A stretch of DNA of 53,641 nt. Source: an uncultured Spartobacteria bacterium (GTDB lineage: Bacteria; Verrucomicrobiota; Verrucomicrobiia; Chthoniobacterales; JAATET01). The position numbers were made by a program, and so were the translations under genes. This document shows positions 44,501-50,819 of this stretch, one piece after another. Every line of letters begins with the position of its first letter. The first letter of the stretch is position 1. The stretch is taken from NCBI GenBank assembly GCA_937901895.1, contig CALGTD010000053.1, positions 1 to 53,641 of the forward strand, written 5' to 3'. The notes beneath the pieces were generated by a model. It worked only from the letters and a program-made list of their open reading frames with translations. It had not been told where the DNA came from and made no database searches.

Positions 44501-44691
44501 GTCGCCTGGGTCTGCGCGGCGGATGCGGCCAGCTCCGCGCGGTAGCGGTTCAGGTAGCTTTTCGCGGTTGCCCGCTCGACCGTCATGCTTTGCAGGAAGG
44601 CGATGACAATGATCGTCAGAACAACGACCACGAGGAGGGTCGATATGAGCGCGGACCCTCGGCTGTGAGAGTAGGAGTGGCGACGTCTCAT
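41587..44691 (-). CDS. vccA: Verru_Chthon cassette protein A; giant GspK-like pseudopilin
   Basis: 1034 residues. N-terminus SRG followed by SALISTLLVVVVLTIIVIAF is a prepilin-type signal with Gly before the cleavage point and no Glu at +5 (Ser instead), as in GspK. Near 842-865 the sequence PGKVNINSVLRDDGAALRAL resembles the 'NINTA...vlaaL' helix-hairpin region of GspK. The family is far larger than GspK (about 320). The rest is a long, Asn/Thr/Gly-rich domain of unknown fold, presumably exported. Start ATG 44691; GTG 44697 would overlap the vccC stop as GTGA and is also plausible. The fourth pseudopilin gene in the run. The symbol follows the family name as I recall it; the lengths and order match. 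Confidence 0.88.
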   Translation of the reverse strand: MRRRHSYSHSRGSALISTLLVVVVLTIIVIAFLQSMTVERATAKSYLNRYRAELAASAAQTQATTLLSDLMIRFPYHGIGYVQRPASDGGNAAVIPVLYGSPNASTEPPVARFLVSGAETDATELAVEPDDEKSVALNVREDSDPGWMGSPVDAAGNVIYRECRAPWVYLLRDPSAPHQPDPNAAGYNPRVARFAWWVEDETSKIDLLLAGNADGPGGAFSPPRQENLSVPNDRTYQDAVAREPENLDVGAVPIKFGSPLATSDGASNQTLVTFMQAMAGKPKDVRLLNQVPGFAGATSSESSETLARFYTTMASVSNELAGNGRRRVNINALVTNELDDPDIIAGNLDDIAYAITGKHIFTPSTGFFGSEPDNDPKALMPDFGQRLWPASESSGLGFSLSAKEKETIYLTKIAANIRDYIDTDSNPTFVDPQGNVIAGSNKPSFASDLPLGTFPNVGHAAPMPRAIGHEAIPYLEKETFTVKYANGAVSVFEAFGFFNPSTKDFVAPEGTVLRCFDRLRWTTGGFGTFQMPSYTLDLSGLRFRAGAMTVISTGDAADPNSEPPAALLDRSKVAWRPTNGKMTPAGATTFNGGASSYTPSARNGTYDLGTKVVWGNKHGYYGGFPVVTLTSFTSGSGNYTMSANNTYRYRGNSLRGNDSRGSTGDPRSLNESIFLNRNPSDTAENLGRFWDDASLQLHLAKNARFVDPTAWPDWTREFSGTAETAYAVIRDQPMTSIGELGNIYDPYRRREQGSINYVRGGGRTLRIGQPDDVTVDARNGIIGDDSNVVADLNKAAAVPRFTKAWQNSAWRLTDIFDVRFDERLAERGEVDTKTRLIPPQAPGKVNINSVLRDDGAALRALLRSFRFLSGNAESGAPYTDPSLSNRVLSDAEIEKIVSAVRRYLEKNGPIVERGELSQLVDEAGKPLFSALESTLGSQNMKQVHDRGREEIFRRLIEMLTTRSNSFTVFAIGQAIQERRNSDGTYVPVVQSTAKQAITYRFDPVISGQTGNAIPDTNPSAGPTEFQARPLYVHP

Positions 44692-44693
44692 CG

Positions 44694-45452
44694 TCACAAG
44701 GCCGGCGCCGCGGAGCTTTTCACCGCGCTTCCATTGATGCGCACGCGGGTGGTGAAGGTGCGCTCCCACTGCTTGCGGGTTTCCGAATTTGGGTTCTCCC
44801 AATCGCTCCGGGTGCGAAAGCGCTGGGCGACGTCGTTGTTCAGCGCGGTGAGGGAAATCTCAATCACGTCGGGCATCGGTCGATCCGGGGACTGCTGAAA
44901 CGGAGAGCGCGTGCCGTTTTCGTTGAGAGTGAACGCCGCGATGCGAAAGTCGACGATGTTGCGCGCGAGCAATTCCTCCGTGCCAGCCTGCGGAGGGGTG
45001 CCGTTCTTGATGTTGTTGACGGTGTCGTTGCTGCTTCGGAAGCTGCGGAAGAGGTTGTATCCTTCCGAGCTGTTGACCTGCAGCGGATTGGCGCGCGCAT
45101 ATTTCCATGTGTAGCCGACGTGGCACACGTTGCTGTTGCTGCCGCCATCCTGGTAGTCGGGGGAGACGGCCGTGAGAAACTCCATGGCATTCTCCCCGAG
45201 AATCCGGAAATGGTTGGTGTCGTCGGATATGCAGATCGCGGCAAGATCCGCGGCGATTACATTCAACGCAGCCCGCGCTTCGCGGTAGCTGTCCACGCGG
45301 TTCTCGCTCTGGCGCCACATCCGCGTCGCGCTGTCGACGATGCTCAACATGATGACCAGCAGCATCGCCAGGACCCCCATGGAGACCAGGAGTTCCAGCA
45401 ACGTGAAGGCCCTGCACGCACGGCCTGCGAATGGGGATCGAGGAGGCGTCAT
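44694..45452 (-). CDS. vccC: Verru_Chthon cassette protein C; GspJ/PilW-like pseudopilin
   Basis: 252 residues. Prepilin signal RACRA/FTLLELLVSMGVLAMLLVIML with Glu at +5; the residue before the cleavage is Ala rather than the usual Gly. The C-terminal part has the beta-rich pattern of J-type minor pseudopilins (VDFRIAAFTLNENG; PDVIEISLTALN). The stop overlaps a possible GTG start of vccA and the start overlaps the vccB stop by ATGA, so translation is tightly coupled. A prepilin peptidase gene is not in the window. Confidence 0.86.
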   Translation of the reverse strand: MTPPRSPFAGRACRAFTLLELLVSMGVLAMLLVIMLSIVDSATRMWRQSENRVDSYREARAALNVIAADLAAICISDDTNHFRILGENAMEFLTAVSPDYQDGGSNSNVCHVGYTWKYARANPLQVNSSEGYNLFRSFRSSNDTVNNIKNGTPPQAGTEELLARNIVDFRIAAFTLNENGTRSPFQQSPDRPMPDVIEISLTALNNDVAQRFRTRSDWENPNSETRKQWERTFTTRVRINGSAVKSSAAPAL

Positions 45453-46000
45453 GGTGCGGGGGGGACTCGACCGTTGTTGACGAGCGTGACAAACGGGTAG
45501 GATTCCCGTCGTCTGACCGGCAGGGTGCCCGGTGCCTCGACCAGGATTTCCAATCGGGAGATGGATTCCTGACCGGCTTCGGTGGATGGACTGGTGCGCA
45601 CGGTGACCAGAAAACCTCCCTGGGGTCTTCCGTTTTCGAAGGTCCCCTGGGAAATCTGGCCGTCGGGAAGTCCGTCCGGTGTATAGGCGATGTAGTGCGT
45701 GGACGGGCTGGCAAGATCCACGGGGAGCGTGGTGGAGCCTCCTCCTTTTGACAGGGGGGCGCTGGAAAGTGCGATGAAGGTCTGCCGGGGCGGGGCGGAC
45801 AGAAGATCGTTGTAAATCGTGCGCGCGATGAATGCCGCCTGGGTCTCCTGCTGGCTTTCCCTGGCGGCTCCCATGGCGACCGGAAAAAGTCCGAGAATGC
45901 CGACCAGCGCGACGGAAATCACTCCCAGCGCAAGCACAACCTCGATGAGGGAGAAGGCCTTTGCCTTCGACGAAAGGGTGAAGCCGGAACGCGTGTCCAT
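45449..46000 (-). CDS. vccB: Verru_Chthon cassette protein B; GspI/PilV-like pseudopilin
   Basis: 183 residues. Prepilin signal KAKA/FSLIEVVLALGVISVALVGIL with Glu at +5 and Ala before the cleavage, followed by LGLFPVAMGAARESQQETQAAFIARTI, the long hydrophobic-to-amphipathic helix of I-type minor pseudopilins. The C-terminal domain is short and ends with a Pro-rich tail (VPPAP). Overlaps both neighbours by ATGA: start with the vccD stop, stop with the vccC start. Confidence 0.88.
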   Translation of the reverse strand: MDTRSGFTLSSKAKAFSLIEVVLALGVISVALVGILGLFPVAMGAARESQQETQAAFIARTIYNDLLSAPPRQTFIALSSAPLSKGGGSTTLPVDLASPSTHYIAYTPDGLPDGQISQGTFENGRPQGGFLVTVRTSPSTEAGQESISRLEILVEAPGTLPVRRRESYPFVTLVNNGRVPPAP

Positions 46001-46689
46001 CAGTTCAACAGGGTGACGTCGAGTTGTGCCCGACCGGTAAACCTGGAAAGGGTGATGACTTCGAATCCCCCCTGTTGCTGCTTTTTGCCGCTCAGGACTG
46101 CCTCGGTGCCGCCCCGTCCGCGAACGCCCTCGGTGATGACGATTCGCGCCTCCTTTCCAGTCGGGCGGGGAATCGATCCGTTTGGTGCGAACCAGACGTA
46201 GCCGATCTTGCTTTTGTCGAACGAGTGTCCCTCCGGCATCGGGATCTCATTCTTGTGCTGGTCCAGAAAGGCCGGCCACGTCGTGTTGTCGAAGACGTTT
46301 CCTCCACGATCCGGCTTGTGCAACAGCACCCCTTCCGGCAGCGGCATCCATTTGGTGAGTGGCACGAGCTTGTCCTCCTTCGTGCCATCACTCTTTGTCA
46401 TCCACGGGGAGGGTTCGCGCACGACCATGATGGCGTCGCGGTCCGGATATTCCCGACGCCAGAGCAGCACGTAGATGTCGGTGCCGGTCTCGAGGGCCGC
46501 AGCGCGGGCCTGCTCGAGCGTGTTCATCAGGATGTTCACCGCTCCCTTCCGGCCGGCCGTGCTCGAGAAGCTGCTGATCGACGGGGCGATGAGCGCCATC
46601 ATGATCGCGATGATCGCGATCACCGCCATCAGCTCCACGAGGCTGAAGGCGGCCGAACGGATGGTGCTCGTGGATGCCGGAGAGGTCAT
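46000..46689 (-). CDS. vccD: Verru_Chthon cassette protein D; GspH-like pseudopilin
   Basis: 229 residues, the first gene of the cassette. Prepilin signal IRSAA/FSLVELMAVIAIIAIMMALIAPSI with Glu at +5. The following pattern (NILMNTLEQARAAALETGTDIYVLLWR) matches H-type minor pseudopilins, where this Ala-rich helix precedes the beta sheet. ATG 46689 was selected because it gives a short leader peptide; GGGGA precedes it. The frame continues upstream to 46920, but without a signal. A 342-bp gap separates it from the divergent fumC. Confidence 0.85.
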   Translation of the reverse strand: MTSPASTSTIRSAAFSLVELMAVIAIIAIMMALIAPSISSFSSTAGRKGAVNILMNTLEQARAAALETGTDIYVLLWRREYPDRDAIMVVREPSPWMTKSDGTKEDKLVPLTKWMPLPEGVLLHKPDRGGNVFDNTTWPAFLDQHKNEIPMPEGHSFDKSKIGYVWFAPNGSIPRPTGKEARIVITEGVRGRGGTEAVLSGKKQQQGGFEVITLSRFTGRAQLDVTLLN

Positions 46690-47031
46690 TCCAGTTCCCC
46701 ATTCCACGCAGGGTTTCGCCGGCGCAAAAGGAAAAATGTAACAAGTTTGGCATCGAGGCGATGTCGAGAGGAGCCAGCCGGAAGACTGCTTTGCCGGTAA
46801 ACCATGGCGGGCTTGGATTGAGAGAGACATTGAACGGCGATACTCGACTGCTTTGCAGACGTGCCCGGTCCGCCATGCAGCCCCCGGGCGGGCGCGCTGC
46901 GACGGCAGGCTCAAACGCACGTTCCATGCCAGCCAGGTTCCGCGCCGGCGAATTCCGAAGCAGGATGCGAAGCATCAAGAATGCCGGCCGCGGCTCTGGA
47001 ATCCGGTTGCGCACGCTGCTATCAACAGGGC
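46690..47031. other. Divergent intergenic region vccD / fumC
   Basis: 342 bp with no convincing gene on either strand; the in-frame extensions of both neighbours into it have no family features. It must hold promoters for both units. It contains an 11-bp direct repeat (see separate entry) and a moderately AT-rich stretch 46728-46745, nearest vccD. No clear -10/-35 pair was found for either gene. Confidence 0.6.
46784..46856 (+). repeat. 11-bp direct repeat GACTGCTTTGC, two copies
   Basis: Exact copies at 46784-46794 and 46846-46856, 62 bp apart start to start, close to six turns of the helix, in the divergent promoter region of the pseudopilin cassette and fumC. Possible paired operator for a dimeric regulator; could be chance. 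Confidence 0.4.
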
Positions 47032-48444
47032 ATGACCGAATTGCCTCCCTTTGACCCCGCCGTTCATCGCAAGGAATCCGACAGCATGGGGGAGATTCCC
47101 GTCCCGCACGACAGCTACTACGGGGCGCAGACGGCGCGTTCGCTGATCCATTTCGACATCGGTGACGACATCAAGCCGCCGGAACTCATCCGCGCGCTCG
47201 GAATCCTCAAGAAGGCGTGCGCCCTTGCGAACCGCGACCTGGGCAAGCTCCCGCAGGAAAAATGCGACCTCATCGTGCGTGCGGCGGACGAAGTGATTGC
47301 CGGAAAGCTGAACAAGCACTTCCCTTTGCGCATCTGGCAGACCGGCAGCGGCACGCAGAGCAACATGAACGCGAACGAGGTCATCTCGAATCGCGCGATC
47401 GAGCTGGCGGGCGGCCAGCTGGGCAGCAAAAAGCCGGTCCATCCGAACGACGACGTGAACATGTCGCAGTCGTCGAACGACACCTTCCCGACCGCGATGA
47501 GCATCGCCGCCGCGTGCGAGGTCCATGGCACCTTGCTTCCGGCGGTTCGCGAACTGCGCGACACACTCGATGCGAAGGCAAAGGCGTTTGCGGACATCGT
47601 GAAGATCGGCCGCACGCATCTTCAGGATGCGACACCACTCACGCTGGGTCAGGAGTTTTCCGGTTACGTCCAGCTCCTCGACGACGATCTGCGCCGCATC
47701 GAGAGCACGCTTTCGGGACTCTACGCACTGGCCGTGGGCGGCACGGCGGTGGGCACGGGCTTGAACTCCCATCCGGAGTTTGGTCAGCGCGCCGCAGCGC
47801 ACATTGCCGAGATCACCGGACTGCCCTTCACCTCCGCGCCGAACAAGTTCGCCGCGCTCAGCTCGCACAACGAATTCGTCTTTGCCAGCGGTGCGGTGAA
47901 ATCGCTGGCGTGCACGCTCATGAAGATCGCCAACGACATCCGCTGGCTGGCTTCGGGCCCGCGTTGCGGCCTCGGCGAGCTGACGATTCCCGAGAACGAA
48001 CCGGGCTCGTCGATCATGCCGGGCAAGGTGAACCCCACCCAGTGCGAGTCGATCACGATGATCGCCGTGCAGGTGATGGGCAATGACACGGCCATCGGCA
48101 TCGCGTGCTCGCAGGGCAACTTCGAGCTCAACGTCTTCAAGCCGGTGATCGTTTTCAATTTCCTGAACTCCGTGCGTCTGCTGGCGGACGGTTGCCGCTC
48201 CTTCAACGCGCACTGTGCGGTCGGCATCGAGCCGAACCGCGAGAAAATCGCGCAGTATCTGAACGACTCGCTGATGCTCGTGACGGCGCTGAATCCGCAC
48301 ATCGGCTACGACAAGGCCGCGCAGATCGCAAAGAAGGCGCACAAGGAGAACAGCAGCCTGAAGGAGGCGGCGGTGGCTCTCGGCTTCCTCACGCCCGAGC
48401 AGTTCGACGAGTGGGTGAACCCCGTCGAAATGACGCACCCGTAA
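47032..48444 (+). CDS. fumC: Fumarate hydratase class II
   Basis: Iron-independent TCA-cycle fumarase, converts fumarate to malate. 470 residues from ATG 47032. Family signatures: QTGSGTQSNMNANEVI, HPNDDVNMSQSSNDTFPTAM, KIGRTHLQDATPLTLGQE, and the superfamily signature GSSIMPGKVNPTQ with the catalytic loop. The long upstream frame was rejected because it has no homology-like features. ORF ends 9 bp before the convergent symporter gene. Confidence 0.96.
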   Translation: MTELPPFDPAVHRKESDSMGEIPVPHDSYYGAQTARSLIHFDIGDDIKPPELIRALGILKKACALANRDLGKLPQEKCDLIVRAADEVIAGKLNKHFPLRIWQTGSGTQSNMNANEVISNRAIELAGGQLGSKKPVHPNDDVNMSQSSNDTFPTAMSIAAACEVHGTLLPAVRELRDTLDAKAKAFADIVKIGRTHLQDATPLTLGQEFSGYVQLLDDDLRRIESTLSGLYALAVGGTAVGTGLNSHPEFGQRAAAHIAEITGLPFTSAPNKFAALSSHNEFVFASGAVKSLACTLMKIANDIRWLASGPRCGLGELTIPENEPGSSIMPGKVNPTQCESITMIAVQVMGNDTAIGIACSQGNFELNVFKPVIVFNFLNSVRLLADGCRSFNAHCAVGIEPNREKIAQYLNDSLMLVTALNPHIGYDKAAQIAKKAHKENSSLKEAAVALGFLTPEQFDEWVNPVEMTHP

Positions 48445-48453
48445 CGGGCGCGC

Positions 48454-49824
48454 CTACGACTGCAAATTGGAGGGGTCGGAGAAATATCTCCGGCCCTCTC
48501 TTGCAATCACGCCGCTCAGGAGGAGGAGCGCGATGAGGTTTGGAACGGCCATCAGGCCGTTCATCATGTCGGAGAAATTCCAGACCGTGTCGCTCTTCCA
48601 CACGGAGCCGATGAACACCGCGACGACCCACGCGCAGCGGTAGAAGAAGACGGACTTGATGCCGAAGAGGTATTCCATCGCCTTCTCGCCGTAGTAGGAC
48701 CAGCCGAGGATTGTCGAAAAGACGAAGGTCAACAGGCCGCCGAGGAGGATGATGTCTCCGAAGACACCGATGTGGTGAAACGCGAGGTTGCAAAGTTCGC
48801 CGCGGGAGAGCTCGGGCTGGGTCCAGTCGCCGGAACACACGACCACCAGGCCGGTCAACGCGCAGACGACGACCGTGTCCCAGAACGTGCCGGTGCTGGA
48901 AACCAGCGCCTGCCGAACGGGGTCCTTCGTTTTCGCGGCGGCGGCGACGATAGGTGCGCTTCCGAGTCCGGATTCGTTGGAGAACAATCCCCGCGCGATG
49001 CCCGCCTGCATCACCTTGGCCAGTCCCGCGCCTGCGAAACCGCCCAGTGCCGCGTGCCCGGTGAACGCGCTCGAGAAGATCAACGCGATCGCACCGGGCA
49101 GCTTGTCCCAGCTCATCGCAAGAATGACGAGGCAGCCGGCCACGTAGAAGACGGCCATGAAGGGCACGAGGAACGAGCAGAAGCGCGAAATCGAGCGAAT
49201 GCCGCCGAGAATGACGAGACCCGTGCCGACCGTGAGAATCACGCCCACGATCTGCTTGAGGGCGGTGTCGCTGAAATCGAACGGCAGGAGGGCCTTCTTC
49301 GAAACCACCATGTCGGTGATCGCGTTGGCCTGAGCCATGTTGCCGATGCCGAACGCCGCGATGGCAGTGAAGACCGCGAAGACCACGCCGAGCCACTTCA
49401 TGTTCAGCGCCTTCTCAAGCACGAACATCGGGCCGCCCGACATCTGCCCGCGCTCGTTGACGACGCGGTATTTCACGGAGAGGAGCGCCTCACCGTATTT
49501 GGTTGCGATGCCGAAGATGCCCGTGAGCCACATCCAGAGCACCGCACCGGGACCGCCGATCAGGACAGCGCCGGCGACGCCGAAGATGTTGCCCGTGCCG
49601 ATCGTCGCGGCCAGCGCCGTGACGAGTGCGCCAAACTGGCTGACATCACCGGGGGCGTCCTTGTCCTTCGTGATCGAAAGCCGGATAGCGTAGCCGAGAT
49701 GCCGCTGGATGAATCCGGTCCGGAGGGTGAGAAAGAGATGGGTGCCGAAGAGCAGCCATACAAGCCAGGGGCCCCAGACGAATCCCGAAGCTGCAGCGAT
49801 CCACGCGTCGATTTTTTCGGCCAT
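48454..49824 (-). CDS. AGCS-family alanine/glycine:cation symporter
   Basis: Inner-membrane Na+ (or H+) coupled amino-acid importer, 456 residues with about ten or eleven TM helices. Family hallmarks: ALAATIGTGNIFGVAGA in the early half, GPGAVLWMWLTGIFGIATKYGE, NANAITD-like QANAITDMV, and GIARGLFSNESGLGSAPIVAAAAKT. Substrate is probably Ala or Gly, although exact specificity is not predictable. Convergent with fumC (9 bp between stops). ATG 49824 was chosen; no Shine-Dalgarno. Confidence 0.93.
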   Translation of the reverse strand: MAEKIDAWIAAASGFVWGPWLVWLLFGTHLFLTLRTGFIQRHLGYAIRLSITKDKDAPGDVSQFGALVTALAATIGTGNIFGVAGAVLIGGPGAVLWMWLTGIFGIATKYGEALLSVKYRVVNERGQMSGGPMFVLEKALNMKWLGVVFAVFTAIAAFGIGNMAQANAITDMVVSKKALLPFDFSDTALKQIVGVILTVGTGLVILGGIRSISRFCSFLVPFMAVFYVAGCLVILAMSWDKLPGAIALIFSSAFTGHAALGGFAGAGLAKVMQAGIARGLFSNESGLGSAPIVAAAAKTKDPVRQALVSSTGTFWDTVVVCALTGLVVVCSGDWTQPELSRGELCNLAFHHIGVFGDIILLGGLLTFVFSTILGWSYYGEKAMEYLFGIKSVFFYRCAWVVAVFIGSVWKSDTVWNFSDMMNGLMAVPNLIALLLLSGVIAREGRRYFSDPSNLQS

Positions 49825-49895
49825 GGAGCGTGATTAGTTGCCGTCGAGGGTTGGAACCACAAGAGGATTTTCGGGAGACACACGAATTCTGCGAG

Positions 49896-50819
49896 CTACG
49901 GATGCTGCCGGGCTGCCTGATAAAGCGCGGCCATCTCGAGCAGGAGCCCTTCGAGCTGCCGGTAGTAGACCTCCTCCTCGAGGTCCCCCTTTCGCGTGCG
50001 GAGGTCGCTGATGGCGGCTTCGATGCGACTGCGCTCGGCGAGTTCCTCCGGGGTGAAGGCCGGACCGGAGCCGCCCGCGGCGAAGGTCACACCGCCCGCT
50101 TCGCGACCGTCCCGGGTGTCCGCGGGATTTTTCCGCAGCTGCCGGACCTCCGTCCCAAGACCGTCGCCATTGTCATCGAGAATGGCATGCTCGCTGAGCA
50201 CGCGTTGATCATCCTCGTAGAGCCGTGTCACCGCATCGGTGGCGTGAAGGGCGAGCTCGAGCAGGGATGCGTGGCCGTCGCCATCGAGGTCCGCGGTCTC
50301 CGATGCCAGACTGTCGGGAAATTTCTCGCCGAGGCGTGCGTAGTTTCGTTCGCCGCCGCTGCGGGTGGCTGCGAGAATGATGCGGTTGGGACCCGAGAGT
50401 TCCGGGACGAAAGTTCCGCTTGCGGAAAACAGCGCCAGCACGACGACGCGACGGTTGAAGGATTTCAGCCAGGAGCCCAGATCGCCCGCCGAGAGGTCGT
50501 CGCCGGCGAGATTGAACTTTGCGTTCCGGCCGTCGAACGTGCCATGACCGAGCAGCACGATCCACAGGTCGTCCCCATCGTGCGGGAGACTCCGCAGTGT
50601 GGATTCGAGCGAGGCGCGGGATTTCTCGTCATCCGCGATCATCGTCACCTCGAATCCCTCGTCTGTTGCCGCGTTCTCCCATGTCGCGGCCTGTCTGCGA
50701 AATTCGGTCGTGTAGGCGGGCTCGCCACCTGCACCCGTGACGATCACGATCTGCCGGGCGGCGTTCGCGGAGAACGCGCAGACGACAAGTGCGGCGAGGA
50801 GCGTGGCGGCGAGTTTCAT
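49896..50819 (-). CDS. Secreted caspase-fold protein with missing catalytic Cys and EF-hand-like loop
   Basis: 307 residues from ATG 50819, signal peptide MKLAATLLAALVVCAFSANA. The caspase/C13-like fold is suggested by beta strand LWIVLLGHG (His92) and by VVVLALFSASG (131-135), at the position where active members have Cys-Ser-Gly or DxCxSG; no Cys is present there. A textbook EF-hand-type loop occurs at 177-188 (DLDGDGHASLLE), and an Asp-rich LDDNGDGLGTE is near 214-224. The C-terminus is helical. Likely a non-enzymatic, Ca-binding relative. It overlaps the upstream vWA gene by 4 nt, so the two are probably co-translated. Confidence 0.8.
   Translation of the reverse strand: MKLAATLLAALVVCAFSANAARQIVIVTGAGGEPAYTTEFRRQAATWENAATDEGFEVTMIADDEKSRASLESTLRSLPHDGDDLWIVLLGHGTFDGRNAKFNLAGDDLSAGDLGSWLKSFNRRVVVLALFSASGTFVPELSGPNRIILAATRSGGERNYARLGEKFPDSLASETADLDGDGHASLLELALHATDAVTRLYEDDQRVLSEHAILDDNGDGLGTEVRQLRKNPADTRDGREAGGVTFAAGGSGPAFTPEELAERSRIEAAISDLRTRKGDLEEEVYYRQLEGLLLEMAALYQAARQHP

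Noticed and set aside
46690..46920. N-terminal extension of vccD to 46920
   Set aside because: It would put about 77 residues before the prepilin signal; the ATG at 46689 gives the normal short leader.
46861..47031. N-terminal extension of fumC to 46861
   Set aside because: No conserved residues in the extra 57 codons; class II fumarases begin near the chosen ATG.
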